A stretch of DNA of 64,000 nucleotides, from assembly GCF_000003605.2 (NCBI RefSeq), contig NW_003119936.1, forward strand, positions 2,422-66,421, in the 5' to 3' direction. The notes under the pieces were generated by a model. That model was given only the letters and a program-made list of their open reading frames with translations. It was not told the origin of the DNA and did not search any database. Position numbers and translations under genes: made by a program. Below, in pieces: positions 36,330 to 51,100 of the stretch. How positions within the stretch are numbered: the stretch's first letter is position 1; each line of letters begins with the position of its first letter. The DNA is from Saccoglossus kowalevskii. Its lineage: Eukaryota; Hemichordata; Enteropneusta; Harrimaniidae.

Positions 36330-38032
36330 AATTACACTCAACCTGTGTCTGACTTTTTTAGAATCGGGTCATTTCATGCCCCTCTCATTACCAAACAAAT
36401 TGGTTCCCGCACTACCCCCAAAAATCCCTGGTTAACTATAGAGTTAAAAAAGGCAATAAATAAAAAACATAAATTGTTTTCAAAAATGATTAGATGTAAT
36501 TATAATGCGGACAGCGTGGCTAAATATAAACGCTATATAAATTATGTGACAAATGCTCTAAGAGATGCCAAACGTAATTTCTATTCACAACAATTTGTTG
36601 AATATAATGGGAAAACCGATAAAACCTGGAAAATAATAAATGAAATATTAGGAAGAGGACATTCAAAACTAAAATTACCGGACCACATTGATGTCCATTG
36701 CCCCGGTAGCAACGACTACACTGAATGACCAAGATGCAATTGTGAATGGGTTCAATAACTTTTTTACCAGAGTTGGGGTGAACCTTGCAAACGAAATCCC
36801 ACCACGTACATTCGACATTTACAATGCACATGTGACAAATTCATTTTTCTTGTGTGGTACCACAGCTCATGAAGTGTCAGATATATTGAGAGGGTTAGAT
36901 AAAAAGAAGGCAGTTGGTTATGATCAAATAAGTGCTAAGCTACTCATACATGCAGCGGAGTATATTTCTAAGCCCCTCTCTCACATTATAAATCTTTCAT
37001 TCTCTTCTGGTTCGTTTCCAAATGCTCTTAAAATAGCAAAGGTTACCCCTATCTTTAAAAAGGGAACTCCTTTTGACCCTGGTAATTAGACCTGTCTCAG
37101 TACTGCCCCAATTAAGTAAATTATTCGAGAAAATAATCAACAAACAATTAACTGTTTATTTGAATAAATTCAATATATTTTATTCCAAGCAGTACGTTTA
37201 GAGAAAAATTTAGTACAAAACTCTCTGTTATAGACCTAGCACAAAAGATATTAGATGAAATTGATCAAGGGAATGTAGTTCTTGGAGTTTTCTTAGATCT
37301 TAGAAAGGCGTTCGACACTGTTAATCACTCAATTTTACTCAGAAAATTATCTGGATATGGTATTCGAGGTCTACCTTTGGACTTGATCGAGAGCTATTTA
37401 CAAAAAAGGAAACAACATGTAAGTGTGAATGGTGTAACATCAGACTCGCTTCCAATAATATGCGGTCTTCCGCAAGGGTCTGTACTTGGTCCTACTTTGT
37501 TTCTTTTTTATGTTAATGATATAGCATTATCATCCACGTACTTTGTTTGCAGACGACACCAGTCTATTTCATACATTTCAATCTGGGAAAAGTATTGATC
37601 TACACTATGTTAATGAAAAGTTAAATCAAATAGTTGACTGGTGCGACTGCAATAAACTGACAATAAATACTAACAAAACTGAATATATACTATTCAGAGG
37701 TAAAAATACAAAGGTAGTGACTTTTGGGAGTTTGACAATTAGAAACCAAAGCATTAGTGACGTAAAGTGTACTAAATATGTTGGTGTGCTGCTGGACCAC
37801 AAGTTAAATTGGAAAAAACATATTGATCATGTGATGAGCAAAATAAGTGTCAAAGCAGGTATCATATATAAATTAAGAAAAATTGTTCCAAGGCCAACTC
37901 TATTATTATTGTATAACTCGTTTATTTTGCCACATATTTCATATATGTTAGAAACCTGGGGAAATACCTATAAAACTTGTTTACATCCAATACTAATTAT
38001 TCAAAAACGAATTGTACGTACTATTTCTGGTT

Positions 38033-38082
38033 NNNNNNNNNNNNNNNNNNNNNNNNNNNNNNNNNNNNNNNNNNNNNNNNNN
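38033..38082. other. Assembly gap (50 N) with identical 40-bp flanks
   Basis: The 40 bases before the N run (37993-38032) are identical to the 40 after it (38083-38122). The reading frame is also continuous if one copy is removed. The gap is therefore most likely two overlapping contig ends that were not merged, and no sequence is missing. Confidence 0.95.
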
Positions 38083-38463
38083 CTAATTATTCAAAAACGA
38101 ATTGTACGTACTATTTCTGGTTCACCTCCTTTTTCACATACTCTCCCATTGTTTAACAGCTGTAATATACATGTACTTGATATATACAAACAACACCAGC
38201 TCCAATTAGCCTTTTTCGTTTTTGATAGTATTCATGGACATTTTCCTAATTCAATATCCCAACTCTTTCGGCATGTACCCAAAACTTATCATACTAGATT
38301 TCAAACCAAAGGAAATTTAATAATTCCAAAGTACCGTATTAATGTAGGTCAACGTTCTATTAAAAATACTGGCCCCAAGCTATGGAACCAGCTACTACAG
38401 AATATAAAAGACATTACGTCAAGGAAATTATTTAAGTTAAAAATGAAAGAAAAATTAATTGAA

Positions 38464-38484
38464 TAATAATAATTATCATTATTA

Positions 38485-38547
<63 letters not shown>
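38464..38547. repeat. (ATT)n microsatellite in the LINE 3' UTR
   Basis: A long ATT/TTA run with a few interruptions at its left end, beginning at the LINE stop codon. Confidence 0.95.
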
Positions 38548-38744
38548 GCTTCACTTACAGGTTCAGGTTATTATAAATCACCCTCAAAGATAGTGTAATT
38601 CACTTTGTTTTTTGAGGAATCAGACTAGATTAGCCAACGGCTATTTCTGGTTCCTATTTTACCTATTTATAATTGATTCTAGTTTTGTAAACTACAAGTG
38701 TACATTATTAGGTAAAATAAAATATTTGATTGATTGATTGATTT

Positions 38745-39676
38745 CTACACTTGTGTTTAATAAACTTTCGGTAACCGAAATTTTTGTCACCCCGTTCAGC
38801 GTATCATTGAGTTGTGTTGTGATTCCATACAACTACTACACAGTTCACGGTTTTTAGGTTTTAACGGCAAATAGTTCAACGAATGTGACGGATAGTAATA
38901 ATCACTCTAGGCACATGTTTGATAGTTCACTTTACATAACTGTGTCTACTGTGTCACAGAAAATTGTATGAAGAAACGCCCCCCCCCCCCATTAAATTAA
39001 TACAGTCATAAAATGTTCGATATTCGGTTGGCTATCAATTATTGTCATATTAAGAAATAGGATACATTTGTTTGTTTTCTGAGTAAACTGCTGTGTAAAT
39101 TGTCTTCATTATTAGTTTGACGCCTGATGGACTGATTGTTCAAACATAAGCTTGTCGCCTGTACGTGTGCTGATTCAGGAGAGTGTGAGTTATTTTACCG
39201 CGGGTTTTTCCGATGTCGTTGACTTTTAATGTACAGGGCTTCTGGTCAGATTAGTTTACTGATGTTTTTTCGCCAAATGAAACTTGATACCGTCTTTTGG
39301 TGTCAATATTCCTTCAGACAATAAAGCAAATAAAGGCCTGCATTTACCGAACTCGCTGTTAACAACAATATTATTTGCAAATGTATGACATACATGCGTG
39401 TGCTATGAATAATTAAAGATGTGCCGTCAACTGTTTTCTATTAATACATTAATAAGTAATTACTGTATTTTTTTTTTCATTTTTCTCAATTGACTTATAA
39501 GTTATGTGTCGTACAATTAGCTTAATATTATTCATAAACCTCAATTTATCTAAATATCCATCTATGTACGTTGTTAGATATAATAGCACACTCATATGAT
39601 TGGTTTGTTCCTTATAAATAATGCTACCCCGTACGAGTTTACCCATGTCCGACCTCATCAGAAGCAGATCATTCCG
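38745..39676. other. Intergenic, nothing recognised
   Basis: Contains a 12-C run (38979-38990). No gene or inverted repeat was recognised. Confidence 0.5.
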
Positions 39677-39950
39677 TACCGGGCACTGGTAGCACAGTGG
39701 TTGTTGCATCAGACTCATGATCGTTAGACCCATGTTTGAATCCTACCTCAGGCTGAACACCAAAAAGGGCCGACCCCTATCTTGGGTGAGTGTGCCACCA
39801 ACTCATTGAGAAGACCAATTCCACTGGCCGAGAGTCATTCACTAACGAATGTGATTTGTGGAGAACCTTGGTTAAGGTCCGCAGGTGCTTGTGTTCGACC
39901 GAGCCTGGTTGACGCCAGAATAGCGCATTAAATTGCCATATGATGAAGAG
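39677..39950 (+). mobile_element. tRNA-derived SINE
   Basis: The head resembles a tRNA: A box TGGTAGCACAGTGG, a CAT-containing anticodon-loop-like segment (CAGACTCATGATC) recalling tRNA-Met, and B box TGTTTGAATCC. It is followed by a ~200-nt unrelated body (CACTAACGAATGTGATTTG...GGTTGACGCCAGAATAGCGC). The acceptor stem does not pair, so this is a SINE and not a tRNA gene. The 3' end is approximate; no clear tail or target duplication was found. Confidence 0.65.
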
Positions 39951-41439
39951 ATGGAGATGTAGTTCCATGGCTTCTGTGGCAAAAAAATCACTATGTGTCA
40001 GCACTAGCACTTGCAATTCGCACATATAACAAATAGTCACTAGAGACAACTGTGACATCCAATGTCCATAACTGTGGCAGGGCACAAAAACATTTTTTTT
40101 TTAAACGAAGCAAATCATTTATTCATCTATGTTAATAGAACACTCACACACAAAAACTCTTTCCCAAAAGGTGCAACGGCGGTTTTGATATCAGGGGTTC
40201 AGAGTGTCGTAGCTTTTGTTTGTGATAGCACTTAAGTGTTGTGTAATAACCGGCAACTACTAGAGGGCTTGTAAAGACGTAAAGTTGTAAAGACGAATAG
40301 TTCAATGACATCACTGCATTGTATAATGGTATCCCTGTGGACTAGAACCACCAGAGGCACACGTCTGGCAGTACATTCAATTCTAATGATATGAGCCACG
40401 ACTGCATACGTAATCAGTACTTACCTTTCTAAAATACATCCATAACAATGTTTATTTTACCCTGACTGACAGTACGTGGTTGGCTATTCAGATAACGAGG
40501 TAACGAGGAAGAGATTTATGTCTATTATCCTGGGAATCGAGGCGCCATCGTCTTCTTGTGGATTGGTATTATTCAGACTTTGGCGTCTCGCATGGGCATC
40601 ATAGACCTTTGCTGATCTTCCAGTTTATGAGCTTAAGTTAATTCTACCGTGTTTAATCCGAATATGTGTTCTGACGTACAGCGGGTGACATCGGCGATCT
40701 TTACTTTACTGCGTATACGACCATCATTGCTGTATATAATTATAGTGCATGACAATGCCGTATGTCAAGTGAAGCTCTAGCTGCAATGTCAAGGGGCTGT
40801 CTACTGTCTTTGGTATAGATGGATATAAAAGTAGGACATATTTTTTTAGATAAACAATAAACATAGTTAATATACACTTAGCTGATTGACCCAGCAATCA
40901 GTGACGTAAATACATATGTATCTTCATATAAATTATTCACTTCAACCATAACCATGGAAGAACTAGATTATGTTCATAAATAAGTTAGCTAGCAAGGTAC
41001 AAACTAAAGGGTTTGTACGACAAATTTTGATTGACGCGATGTAAATATACAATTGGTGCTTCGTTCATATATTTTGTTTGGAAATAGATCAATGTTTTTA
41101 ATTTGTCCCTCCAAGTCCTGGGCAAATGTTGATTTCAATTAACTATTTTTGTGTGTGGAAATAGACTTTATAAGTTCGTAGTGAATACTACATCACTGTG
41201 TATGTACGATCACTGCCATACTCCCAAAGTCATTACTTGATGTTGAATTTGTCAAACACGTGATATGTTCTTAAAATGTGCACGTAAGTTTGAAAATATT
41301 CTGTTTTTCATCAACAAACAGCTTGTCAGGAAACACATCAATTGCCCGAAACATACAAGGTTAGTAATTTGTGGTTTAAAGATTATGAGATGGATTTGCC
41401 GTCCATTGTTGTAAACAGTTACAAGGCTGAAGTTTATAA

Positions 41440-41560
41440 TAACGGTTTATAATTTGCATATGAATACAACCATATAAGTTTATAATTGCACATAAATACA
41501 AACAAAGCGGGTTATAACTTTTTTCGGAATACAGCCATAGAGGTTTATAATTTCCATGTG
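41440..41560. repeat. Degenerate ~32-bp tandem repeat
   Basis: About four units of the form gtttataattt(g)catatgaatacaaccatataa, diverged from one another. Confidence 0.65.
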
Positions 41561-43166
41561 AGAAGAAGAGAAGAAGCATGGCAGTTAATCATTTACGTGT
41601 GAATACAAGTATAGATGTTTCTAAATTGCATACGAATACGATATTTTTCCATGACATTTCAGTCTCTTGTATCTCCAAAAAAGAGACCACTGTCCCTTTT
41701 GAAATATATATTCTTTAATTCGACTCAAACCTTCATGTGTGAACTTTATTTCTAAATGCCGGTGATTTATAATCATTTATAATTATGGGTTCTTATTTTT
41801 TTGTTAAACACGAAAAATTTGGCGTACACTGAACGAGAGTTAAGTAACGATGATACACAATTTGAATACACAAAGTATATATGTTTTAAGTACATTGTGT
41901 TAGTTGTTGTGTGAAACAGGAAAATGCATTACATATGATGAGTTTATCTAAGAGATTAATGCATGAAAAAAATTGTGTGTTGATTAGTGACATCAATAAA
42001 AGACCGAGATTGGATTTAACTATTTATCCATCTCCCTAAGCCCTCTGTATAAATACGTTAATATCCGAGGTGTTAATAACACATGACACATACCACGAGT
42101 TTAGTTATGGTTGTTATATGGTCCAATCGCGTCCAATAATTTCAGACTTAATCCGTTCAATTTTAAAATCAGAATTGTATTTTCCACGGCCGTCCAAATA
42201 ATTTAACCAATTTTCCTCAGATCTACACGGAACGCATATAAATGGTTCATTATGTAACAACAAATGAATTGCTATGTCTGATCTAATTCTATATAACCCA
42301 CCATACATTGTAATTATTGTCATTCAGCGCCATCGCGCATTTCATCAAGAAAGCTGTCACTCATAATAATCTTATAATACAAACAAAAACGATTAACATG
42401 CATACATAAATCAAAACGAGGCTCGCGCTGTAATTGCAATTTTCCCCGTGAATGAGCACATTATTATTATTATTATTATCAATATCACATAGGGGTGATT
42501 ACAGGTTACAGACAACATATATACATTGAAAAACAAATTCATATGAAAATATACTTTGAAAAAATATGATATGCACAGTATGTCAATACGGTTAAAGCAA
42601 ACAGATGACTGTCGTTCGAAAAATCATTTCAATGAATCTTCAATTAATTTGTTACATTTGTTTGACTAGTCACCACAGATGTACTTTTATTGAATTAACT
42701 ACTGTAATAATGTAGCTGTCAAACTGACCAAAATTATATGATCGATGCTCGGACTGTATATCTAACTTGATATGCTGGGGGTTAAGGATCATGCTGCGCA
42801 TATGCCTTGGATTCTTGGAAGATTTGGTTGCCAATAGAAAATTTAAACTTATTGTTTACCCTACTGGTGTATATCTTGCATCTTCCACATATTATTATGT
42901 TTATCATTCGTGTTATACCCTGGAGAGTCTTGTTAATTAGTGAACTTTGAAAGGCCATTATCACGCTCTTATTTATTAACTTGAATTATTGTCACTCATA
43001 ATGTCTTTAAATAGTGCATTAACATCCTTAATCAATACTGCACTCATACAACTATTCAATACTGTTTTCATGCTGCTCCATCATTGATTATGTCTGTACA
43101 TATCACGCTGTACAGTAGAAAGAAGAAGGAAATGATTGGCAATACGGATGGCATTAGTTGGTCACT

Positions 43167-43202
43167 TGTTTGTTTGTTTGTTTGTTTGTTTGTTTGTTTG
43201 TT
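43167..43202. repeat. (TTTG)n microsatellite
   Basis: About nine uninterrupted copies of the tetranucleotide. Confidence 0.97.
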
Positions 43203-44967
43203 GTGTATTGGTTTCTTCAGGGATTTGTACATCAGTTTACAGACTATGAATTATGATATTAATTTGGGTTATTTGTCTGGATGAATAACGTTTATATGCA
43301 AAGTTGCCAGCAATGTGCTGGAGTTACTCGCTTTATGTCACTGATATTTGGGCGGGGATGGGTAGAATGTTTTCCATGCCCTATGGAATATGGAATTTTA
43401 CCATCTGTTATAAAAAGCAAATAAACAGCTATCAAGCATTTATGACAGATCGACACGTACGATGCCATCGATGATGTCGTTGACATTTATCTAAGGGGTT
43501 TGATAGATTACATCAATATTTTAACACTGAGTTTCAATGCAGCAATACAAAATTGACCCCACAGGCGAGTTACACTGATCTGAGTGACAGAGAATGTTGA
43601 CTTATTGATGATTGTGATGCAAAAATACACGATAAGTTGTATGTATTTTGTATTTAAGGAATTATAATATCATGTCACAGGATGTTCCGAGCACCGTGCA
43701 CGATTCAAGGAACACACGCACACGTACGGCACACAAATAGTGAACGGTTCACAGTATATACGTGTATTGCGTGTGTTATGGTTAACACTGACGTGACGCA
43801 TGTGGCGTTGCTTGGCAACATGACATTCTGACAATTAGATATGTTACCAGTATTCAGCTGCGGCAGACAATGTGACTAACATGCATACAGTATATATGTC
43901 AATAGTGTCCTAACATATTCTAAGTGAACTAATTATTGGTGAATGTAAATGTGACACAACTGCAGATGTAATTGTGTTCAAATGATGTTTTTTATAACAG
44001 AATGACACGTCACGTAATACCAGAATATACAAACTCAAACGATAATAGCGTTATGATCAGTAGTTGATATGATATTCAACGAAACCTTTTCCAATAGCAT
44101 TCACATTTCAAAAGATTTACAGACAGACAATACCATTACTGTTTACCTGATAATATTGTAATATGATCTACATAAGATAATTCGCATGTAGGTTGACTTA
44201 TTTCGCATTAAAAATACATTTCACCCCCTACATTTTATGTATTCACTGCCAGCACTATAATTGAAATTGAAATTCTCGAATAATAGTTTTTTTGGTAGTT
44301 TTGTTTCAGAAAATGTTCAGTTTTTCGAGATTTGTCGGTACGGAAATCAACACTTGAATTGATTCTGAAAAATAACATGTCTCAGAACATGTCAGCATAG
44401 TATCAATTTCAACATTTTTAATAAAATATTGATTTCCGTCATTTTAGAAACTTTATACAATATCTGAAAAACATTATATAGTTAATTTTGATGAGAATCA
44501 TGTGCGACATTTCAGACAAATCGGTTATTTATTAATTATTATTTTCTAATCAGTGAAATTCACAGAAAGGTCAGAAAAAGCTAATTTGTATACCAGACGG
44601 CAAACGCAAGAATAAGATTACGAAATCAATACTATTTTCTCACTTTTAGGTAATTTGAATCCATTTTGTCATGTAATCAATTAAGTTACAAAAAAATATC
44701 ATTACAAAACATTCCAAAAGACTAACAATGTATTCCACTCAAAATAAAACGCTTTCGCACACTGTCATTGAGTTATATATGAAAAGTGCAGTAAAAACTA
44801 AAGGTATTAGCTGCGAACTGTATGAATACATTGCCTTCATTACTGAGGATATTGATTATGCCTGTTTTAACAGAAACGATTATTACAGTAATGAGTTTTA
44901 TATGCGAGAATCATTTGTGAAAAATTTGAACTTATAGTTGCCCTTGCTCTTGCAATCTCTCTTGTAA

Positions 44968-45119
44968 AGCATTGCGGAGATTGCAGTAGCGGCGGCACCT
45001 GGGTGATCAAGCTGAAATTCCCAGCAAAATTTGACCTTCGGGAAATAGCGTTTCAGCCGGTCTAGATTTCAGATCTCGTCCTCTCATGCAAGATTCCGTG
45101 CCGCCGCTTCTGCAATGCT
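44968..45119. mobile_element. GC-rich foldback element with ~22-bp inverted ends
   Basis: The right end, read on the minus strand, is AGCATTGCAGAAGCGGCGGC-AC. The left end is AGCATTGC, nine extra bases (ggagattgc), then AGTAGCGGCGGCAC. The 152-bp element is about half G+C in AT-rich surroundings. An additional small hairpin (TTGCAATCTC/GAGATTGCA) straddles the left boundary. It has no coding potential. It is likely a MITE or foldback element; no target duplication was recognised. Confidence 0.65.
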
Positions 45120-48100
45120 AAAGATAGTTTTCCCGTAACACATACAGTAGGCAAAATCGCATTATGATTGATTATCAACTAAACATGTTACGTTTGCAAG
45201 ACACGACAAGCTCAAGAATATTCAGTGTTTATTCGAATGGCAACTTAAATATGTACTACAAAAATGGCGTTTTTATTTTGTTAATAAATCACAATGTAAT
45301 GTATTTATCAAAATATATTATCAAACAAAAAACATTTATTTCTATGCTCTCGTCAGTGTTTAGTCTTTTCAAGACGTTTATGTATATGTTTATACCATTA
45401 CGTCATTGGGAGAATGACGCAAGCAAATATGATTGTCTATTCGAATGACGTTCCATCTACGTAATTATTATTTTTTACGTAAGCTTTTCGATGCTAAAGG
45501 GCACAAATGGGTATTCCACTTTGTATATGGGTTTATCAATTACTGTGAATCTGCTCAAACAGAAACAAACGGTCTTTTGTGTGCAAATGAACATGAAATG
45601 GGATATGGTACTGATAGTCTGTGTAACAGCAATCTGCATCTTAGACAATTGTATGGTAGTGACGTGGATGTTGTTTCGTCACCAGTGTACTAAGTGATTG
45701 TAAAGAAAAGAATTGACTCATCGTCATAGTGAAATATATGCCCATAATGCTTTTACCAATATCTTATTCGTCACATTTGTTCTTTGAGCCGTGCACGATC
45801 TCGATGGAGACATATCCGGTTAGAATCCAGTGTAGCTTCACATATTATCTGCAAACCGTAAAATGAATTAAGACTATATATCAAAAGCATCGCACTGAGC
45901 AAAGTAGTAATACTTCCGTTTCACAAATGGATTAGGCAGATGTGTTTGATCGTGATCGGCATGTGTATTGGAATGTGTCTGTTTAATCCGGGGTATTAAA
46001 GTCCGCGTTGAAGTACCAGAACTGTTTATGCATCGTGGATTCGCTGGTTGGTTCTCCAAAGTTGTTTGGTGACGTGCTCGCCGCATACATTTGACAAATT
46101 CGGTGAGATAAAAAGCTTACAATTGGAAACAGTGAATAAATAAGTAATGTAATATACGTGATATATACATATATATATATATATCTATGCAATGTCATGG
46201 GTAGCTGGTAGATTAGATCTTGTTGTCAGACTGACATGGTAATCCGGTTACTTCGAATGATATCTACTCTGCATAATCAAGATTAATATCTTTTTAATCT
46301 TTTACATCGTAAACTCACAGATTGAAAGTTATCTTAAATAATGCATCATCCAACACTGACGATAAAAAATGAAGTGAGCAAATATAACGTTGCTATGGCA
46401 ACGTGGTGAGTCAACTTTCCATCAGGCTAAAGGATATTGTTATTTGACTTTGGGTGACACGATGAACGACATTTGTCGTGAAATTTTAGAAAATGTACAT
46501 AGTGCTTAGTAATACATGCACTTTGCTGAACTGACAAAGGTCACGAGTGTTTGCCATCAATTCCATGTTGCTGTCGTCTCAGGATTACCAACCTGATCGC
46601 ACAGTTGTGAAAGGATGAAACAGAATTCGTGTTTGATGTATATACAACCCCTCATTTAAACATGTGCATGTACTGATCATTTTAAGCTAGTGTGTGCCGG
46701 TGGAAGTTTTGTGTTTAACATGTGATATCCGTAAGGTCTACAAAGACGAAACCTGTCGACTAAAACGTATGTAAATAATTTAGAAACCATGCTGGACGTG
46801 AAATGTTATTATAGGCGATCGAACCGCATAATACTGAGCACACGTACGTGACAGCTATGATTAGCTATGATTAATACCGTCCATGACAATACACCTGTTA
46901 TATGATCTGAACAAATACGACGTTCAAAAGCTCCGATGAAATACTTCGACGATGTAAGGAACCCGAAAACACCACTCATCAAAAAAAATATTACGGATGA
47001 TTGGAGTGTAAAACTATATAGACCGCGATGTGTTCATAACGACAGTATGCGAGTATGTAATGCCTAGGCTAATAATGCAATTCGTGTCATTTTATTTGTT
47101 CGTCTTATACTTTTATAATACCCACCTAAGCATTCATATTTAAACGTACCTGCCACCTGATCAACTTTAAATAGCTCGCATCAGCCAGTTGCTATGGATA
47201 CGGTTTGACGGCGTGTCAATTACATTTCATCAGGTGTGAAGACACTCAAAAGCAAGGGGTATTAAATAAAGTGAGTCGAAGGTAGGAGGGTCTTAAAGAG
47301 AACTGAGAAATGTTGTACATTGCTTTCCAGACAATGTCAATTGCAGCGTTCATCAGAGATTAATGCATTTCATAGTGACACGTGCGTAATGAGATGGAAC
47401 AAGTGAATCATCGTCAGCGGCGCCAGATCATCCTACACCAATATCGTCGCACGGGTAGCGAGGCGACACCGATGACTGAATGACATGGTCTTTTAAAACT
47501 AATGTAAAACCGGACAGATAAATAATTAGATCAGAATAGCCATTTTGTGAAAGAGCAATAACCGTGTGAGCAAAATGCGAAACGTACTCCTCGGCAGCTG
47601 CGAGGACGGGACAGAAGCTTTATCGACCGATAAACTCCAATTTAGTCTGCGGTAGTTGAATGGAATGTTAATTGGTGTTAGTTTCAGCGTTTACGTTGTC
47701 TCTGCAATAATATCAATTTATGTCGGGTATTTCATGGATGCTGTGCCATATGTACCGCTGCACATTAATGTATTTATCAATTCCCGTAACCTCCGAAAAT
47801 GCGAATCCAATCTATCGGTAATGTGTGGTCGGATAATAAAGCTATTCAGAACATGTTTTCAGGTATTCTATAAACGGATGCAGTAAAATACCTGCGCCAT
47901 ATTGTAGATATGCTAATCAGTATTGATCGTTTCGTTTGCAAAGGCTGCGACCACTTCCATCATTTCAGACAACCACTTTGCGGTTGAGCTGATAACACGC
48001 AGTCACATAGCAACCTGTTCACCTTTTTATTCGCGACTACAATTGTTAGGTCTAATCAAAATAAGGGATTCGCGCATTTACCTAGTCTTAGCACGTGGCA

Positions 48101-51100
48101 ATACACATTGGCGTAATCCCGGTTTAGTGTCGGAAGGAATGGACAGATGGTACGAGGCATATTAACACTGAGACGTCGGTGCAGGATTACGAGTATACAT
48201 ACCAATATGTATAATGCATCTCGCTTGTTATGAGATGAAAACAATCAGTGACGTCTTAAATATATATATAAACGTATACACTTGGAGGCAGTCTGTCACT
48301 GTAGTTTTTCGTCGCCTGGCTATGGCGAGTGTACCACTATGGAATGCCATTCAAAAGATATGATATATAAATAATCAGTGAGTAACTCGTGCTATTGGCG
48401 CGTTTTACGTAACAACTCTTACCGGATATATCTATGGTTACCAGATACATGATGTGTAAAGATAAGAACACGTATTCGTTAATTAAAAAAACACTCCTGA
48501 AAGGAAAAACACCCAATGCATTGTATTATGATAATATATCACCCATACATTTCATGTCGATTACAGGATATGTGAGATATAGACAGAAATATTAATAGAT
48601 ACATTGGTGACATTCTTATATTACAGAGAATGTATTTTGCGGCCACGTGTTTATAGGCGGTATGACGTCATACATATAAAAGCATGCTTGTAAATGAAGA
48701 CAAATGTACACGCAGTACAGAATGTAATATAAACGACATGATCCAGGGTAATATATGCTGAGAAAATGTTGAGTTTGGTATAATTGACAGTGCCAACAGT
48801 TGTCAGAGAAGGCGTGTCAGTGGAAATGTACATAATCCGCACTGTGATATTGCTGAAAAATATAAATAATGCACCAAGGCAGAAGAGGTGTTTTAACTTC
48901 AGTCATGAACAGATACAAGTTACAGCGTGCGATATAATTGCGATAGTGTATGAAGTGTGCTCCCTTATTAGGAAACGCAAATGAAATGGAATGATTACGC
49001 AGTATTTTTGGAATAGTTTCAATAATTCTCTCCTTTTAGCTCAATTCTGGATTTCATGAATCGGTTTGATTGTTTAAACTTTAATAACAATGTTATTATG
49101 AGGATAACACTTACGAAGCACAGGGGTTTGTCATGTCAGAGAAGAGAGGACACTCCTCAGCGTCGATGAAAATACGGGGATTTTAGACAGTTTTAAACAG
49201 TTTTAAAAAAAAAACTGTCTATTAATTTTTTTGTAGATATAGTTAAACCACATCTATTATCAAATCATGCAAATATTGGGCTGAGCTGGAAGTTGTTTGA
49301 ACGTTTATTCTTGTATGTCAAAAGAAATATGGCACAAAGGTTTACGCCAATTGGCGCACACTCGTTCCCATGGAGACAACCATCAACAGAAAGTGTGTTG
49401 TATTCCCGACCTTATACAACACAGCATAAAGCAAAAACAAATCGTGTTCCGGAAGAAGTTTGCGGCTTACAATGTCCTCTCCGGCGACATTCCTCGTCGT
49501 TCTCCGTTACCCCTTCCGATTTCTTCGAGCATATTTTGCGGTGTTCCTGCAATAACCTTACAGTACCCACGTCCTCGTCCTCGTCCACGTTATATTCGTT
49601 TTACTTTAAGCCACGAAAGACTGGCTCCCCTGTGTGGTTTATTTAATACATTTTATTGTCAAAGAAGCATTTTCTGTGTGCGTGACACTGCAGTTTAATG
49701 GTCGTAATTCTGGCAGTGCCTACATTTTCATACCATATTTTCATAGCTTTTTATAACAGCATTTTATGTACAATGCGCTGAGACATGTGTGTTGTGCGTT
49801 TTGTAAAACAACAATAATAATAATAATCAACGATAGTGTCACTGAATATCACCATCTGGAGATTTACTGAATACACGTGTACGTCATCCAGAGTAACGTG
49901 AATGACAGAAAATATAACCTCGACTCATAATTGATCGGTTGATAACTGAGTGTGTGAAGCACGATTTTGATATGAAGCATACAACGACACTTTATGTATG
50001 CGCATGCGTAGTGCAATAATGATCACGTTTCATTAGTATAGTTTATTCAGCTATAGAAAATAATTACAATAATGCATGGAGTAAAAAGGGTTTGTGTGTT
50101 GTCAGAACGCAAAATGAAAATTAAACAATGCACATTCGACACAGACAGGCTACTTCAAGAGTAACGATAGGTGGGGGTCACATTTATTAAGGAATGGCAC
50201 AAATGATTGGGCACTGTTAGCTGTCATACATGTGGTGAACAAACTTACAACGGTATCGATCGAATTGTCACTCTCTATATATCTAATGAAATATGAGAAA
50301 ATGTATTTTTGTGACCAACTCAACCCCTTGAATATTATGCCGCCAAAACGTGTAGATAATATTGATCAAATGATTTCAATTTTGGAATCTTGGTCACAGT
50401 GTTAGAATAAATATTGAAAACATTGGGAAGGGGTATTTGTAAATAGGTGACAGGCGTTGACGTAAGCGTAAATAAGGTTAATGTCACAGCAATCGATGCG
50501 TTCATTCCGCAACTTCATTTACATAGCATTTAGAAAAAAAAAATATTTTCTTCCTTATGCTCATTTTCCTTGTTGTTCTTTGTGTAACGTAAAACACCTG
50601 ACATCCGTATCTTAAGGTTCCATTAGCGCTTTCTCGTAATGTGCCAAAAGGTTTGAGCTTCAAATAGCACTAACATTGTTATTTTTCAATACCCAGCGAG
50701 AGTATTGTACGACTGCCTACACGAATTGAATAGATGAATTACGTGAAAAAGAATGCATCGAAGAAAAAAAAGAAAACAGTCACCCAACGTGTAAATCATT
50801 GAGAAGGTGTCTGTAAATGTGATTGCAACATTGCACACCAATAGCCTGCCTGTGTGCATATGTCAATCAAATAGTATATTATCAATTTTGTTCAGACATG
50901 TATTATGTTAGAAACCTAATAATCAATATTGAAAATCAGATTTAACACTTGACTGAGCAAAATAACAATACCAAAAATGCCAAAAAAGCAATAAGTTTAA
51001 ACAAATTACACATATTTACTAATGTACGTTGTTTACACTGGTAAACAATCGTTCTTGACATCTCAATAATCGGACCCATCTTCGATTGCATAAAGTACTT

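Larger units (their letters stand above)
36330..38744 (+). mobile_element. 5'-truncated, broken CR1/L2-like LINE
   Basis: The coding part starts in the spacer between endonuclease and reverse transcriptase (KNPWLTIELKKAINKKHKLF). It then shows RT blocks: KKKAVGYDQISAKLL, AKVTPIFKKG, RPVSVLPQLSKLFEK, GVFLDLRKAFDTVNH, LPQGSVLGPTLF and FADDTSLF. These are followed by the thumb/C-terminal region to a stop at 38464-38466. The endonuclease is missing. The RT frame shifts at least four times (near 36700, 37088, 37195 and 37540), so the copy is dead. The 3' UTR contains an (ATT)n stretch, and the element ends in (TTGA)n at ~38727-38744, the kind of short tandem tail used by CR1/L2-type elements. The clade call is by motif style, not phylogeny. 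Confidence 0.88.
39951..44967. other. Gene desert
   Basis: Contains a degenerate ~32-bp tandem repeat (41440-41560), a short (ATT)n at 42462-42480 and a (TTTG)n at 43167-43202. No coding exon was recognised. Confidence 0.5.

Noticed and set aside
49293-49698. Two overlapping open frames of 117 and 133 codons
   Set aside because: They overlap in different frames, so at most one could be real. Neither shows a domain, and neither has a convincing splice or start context.
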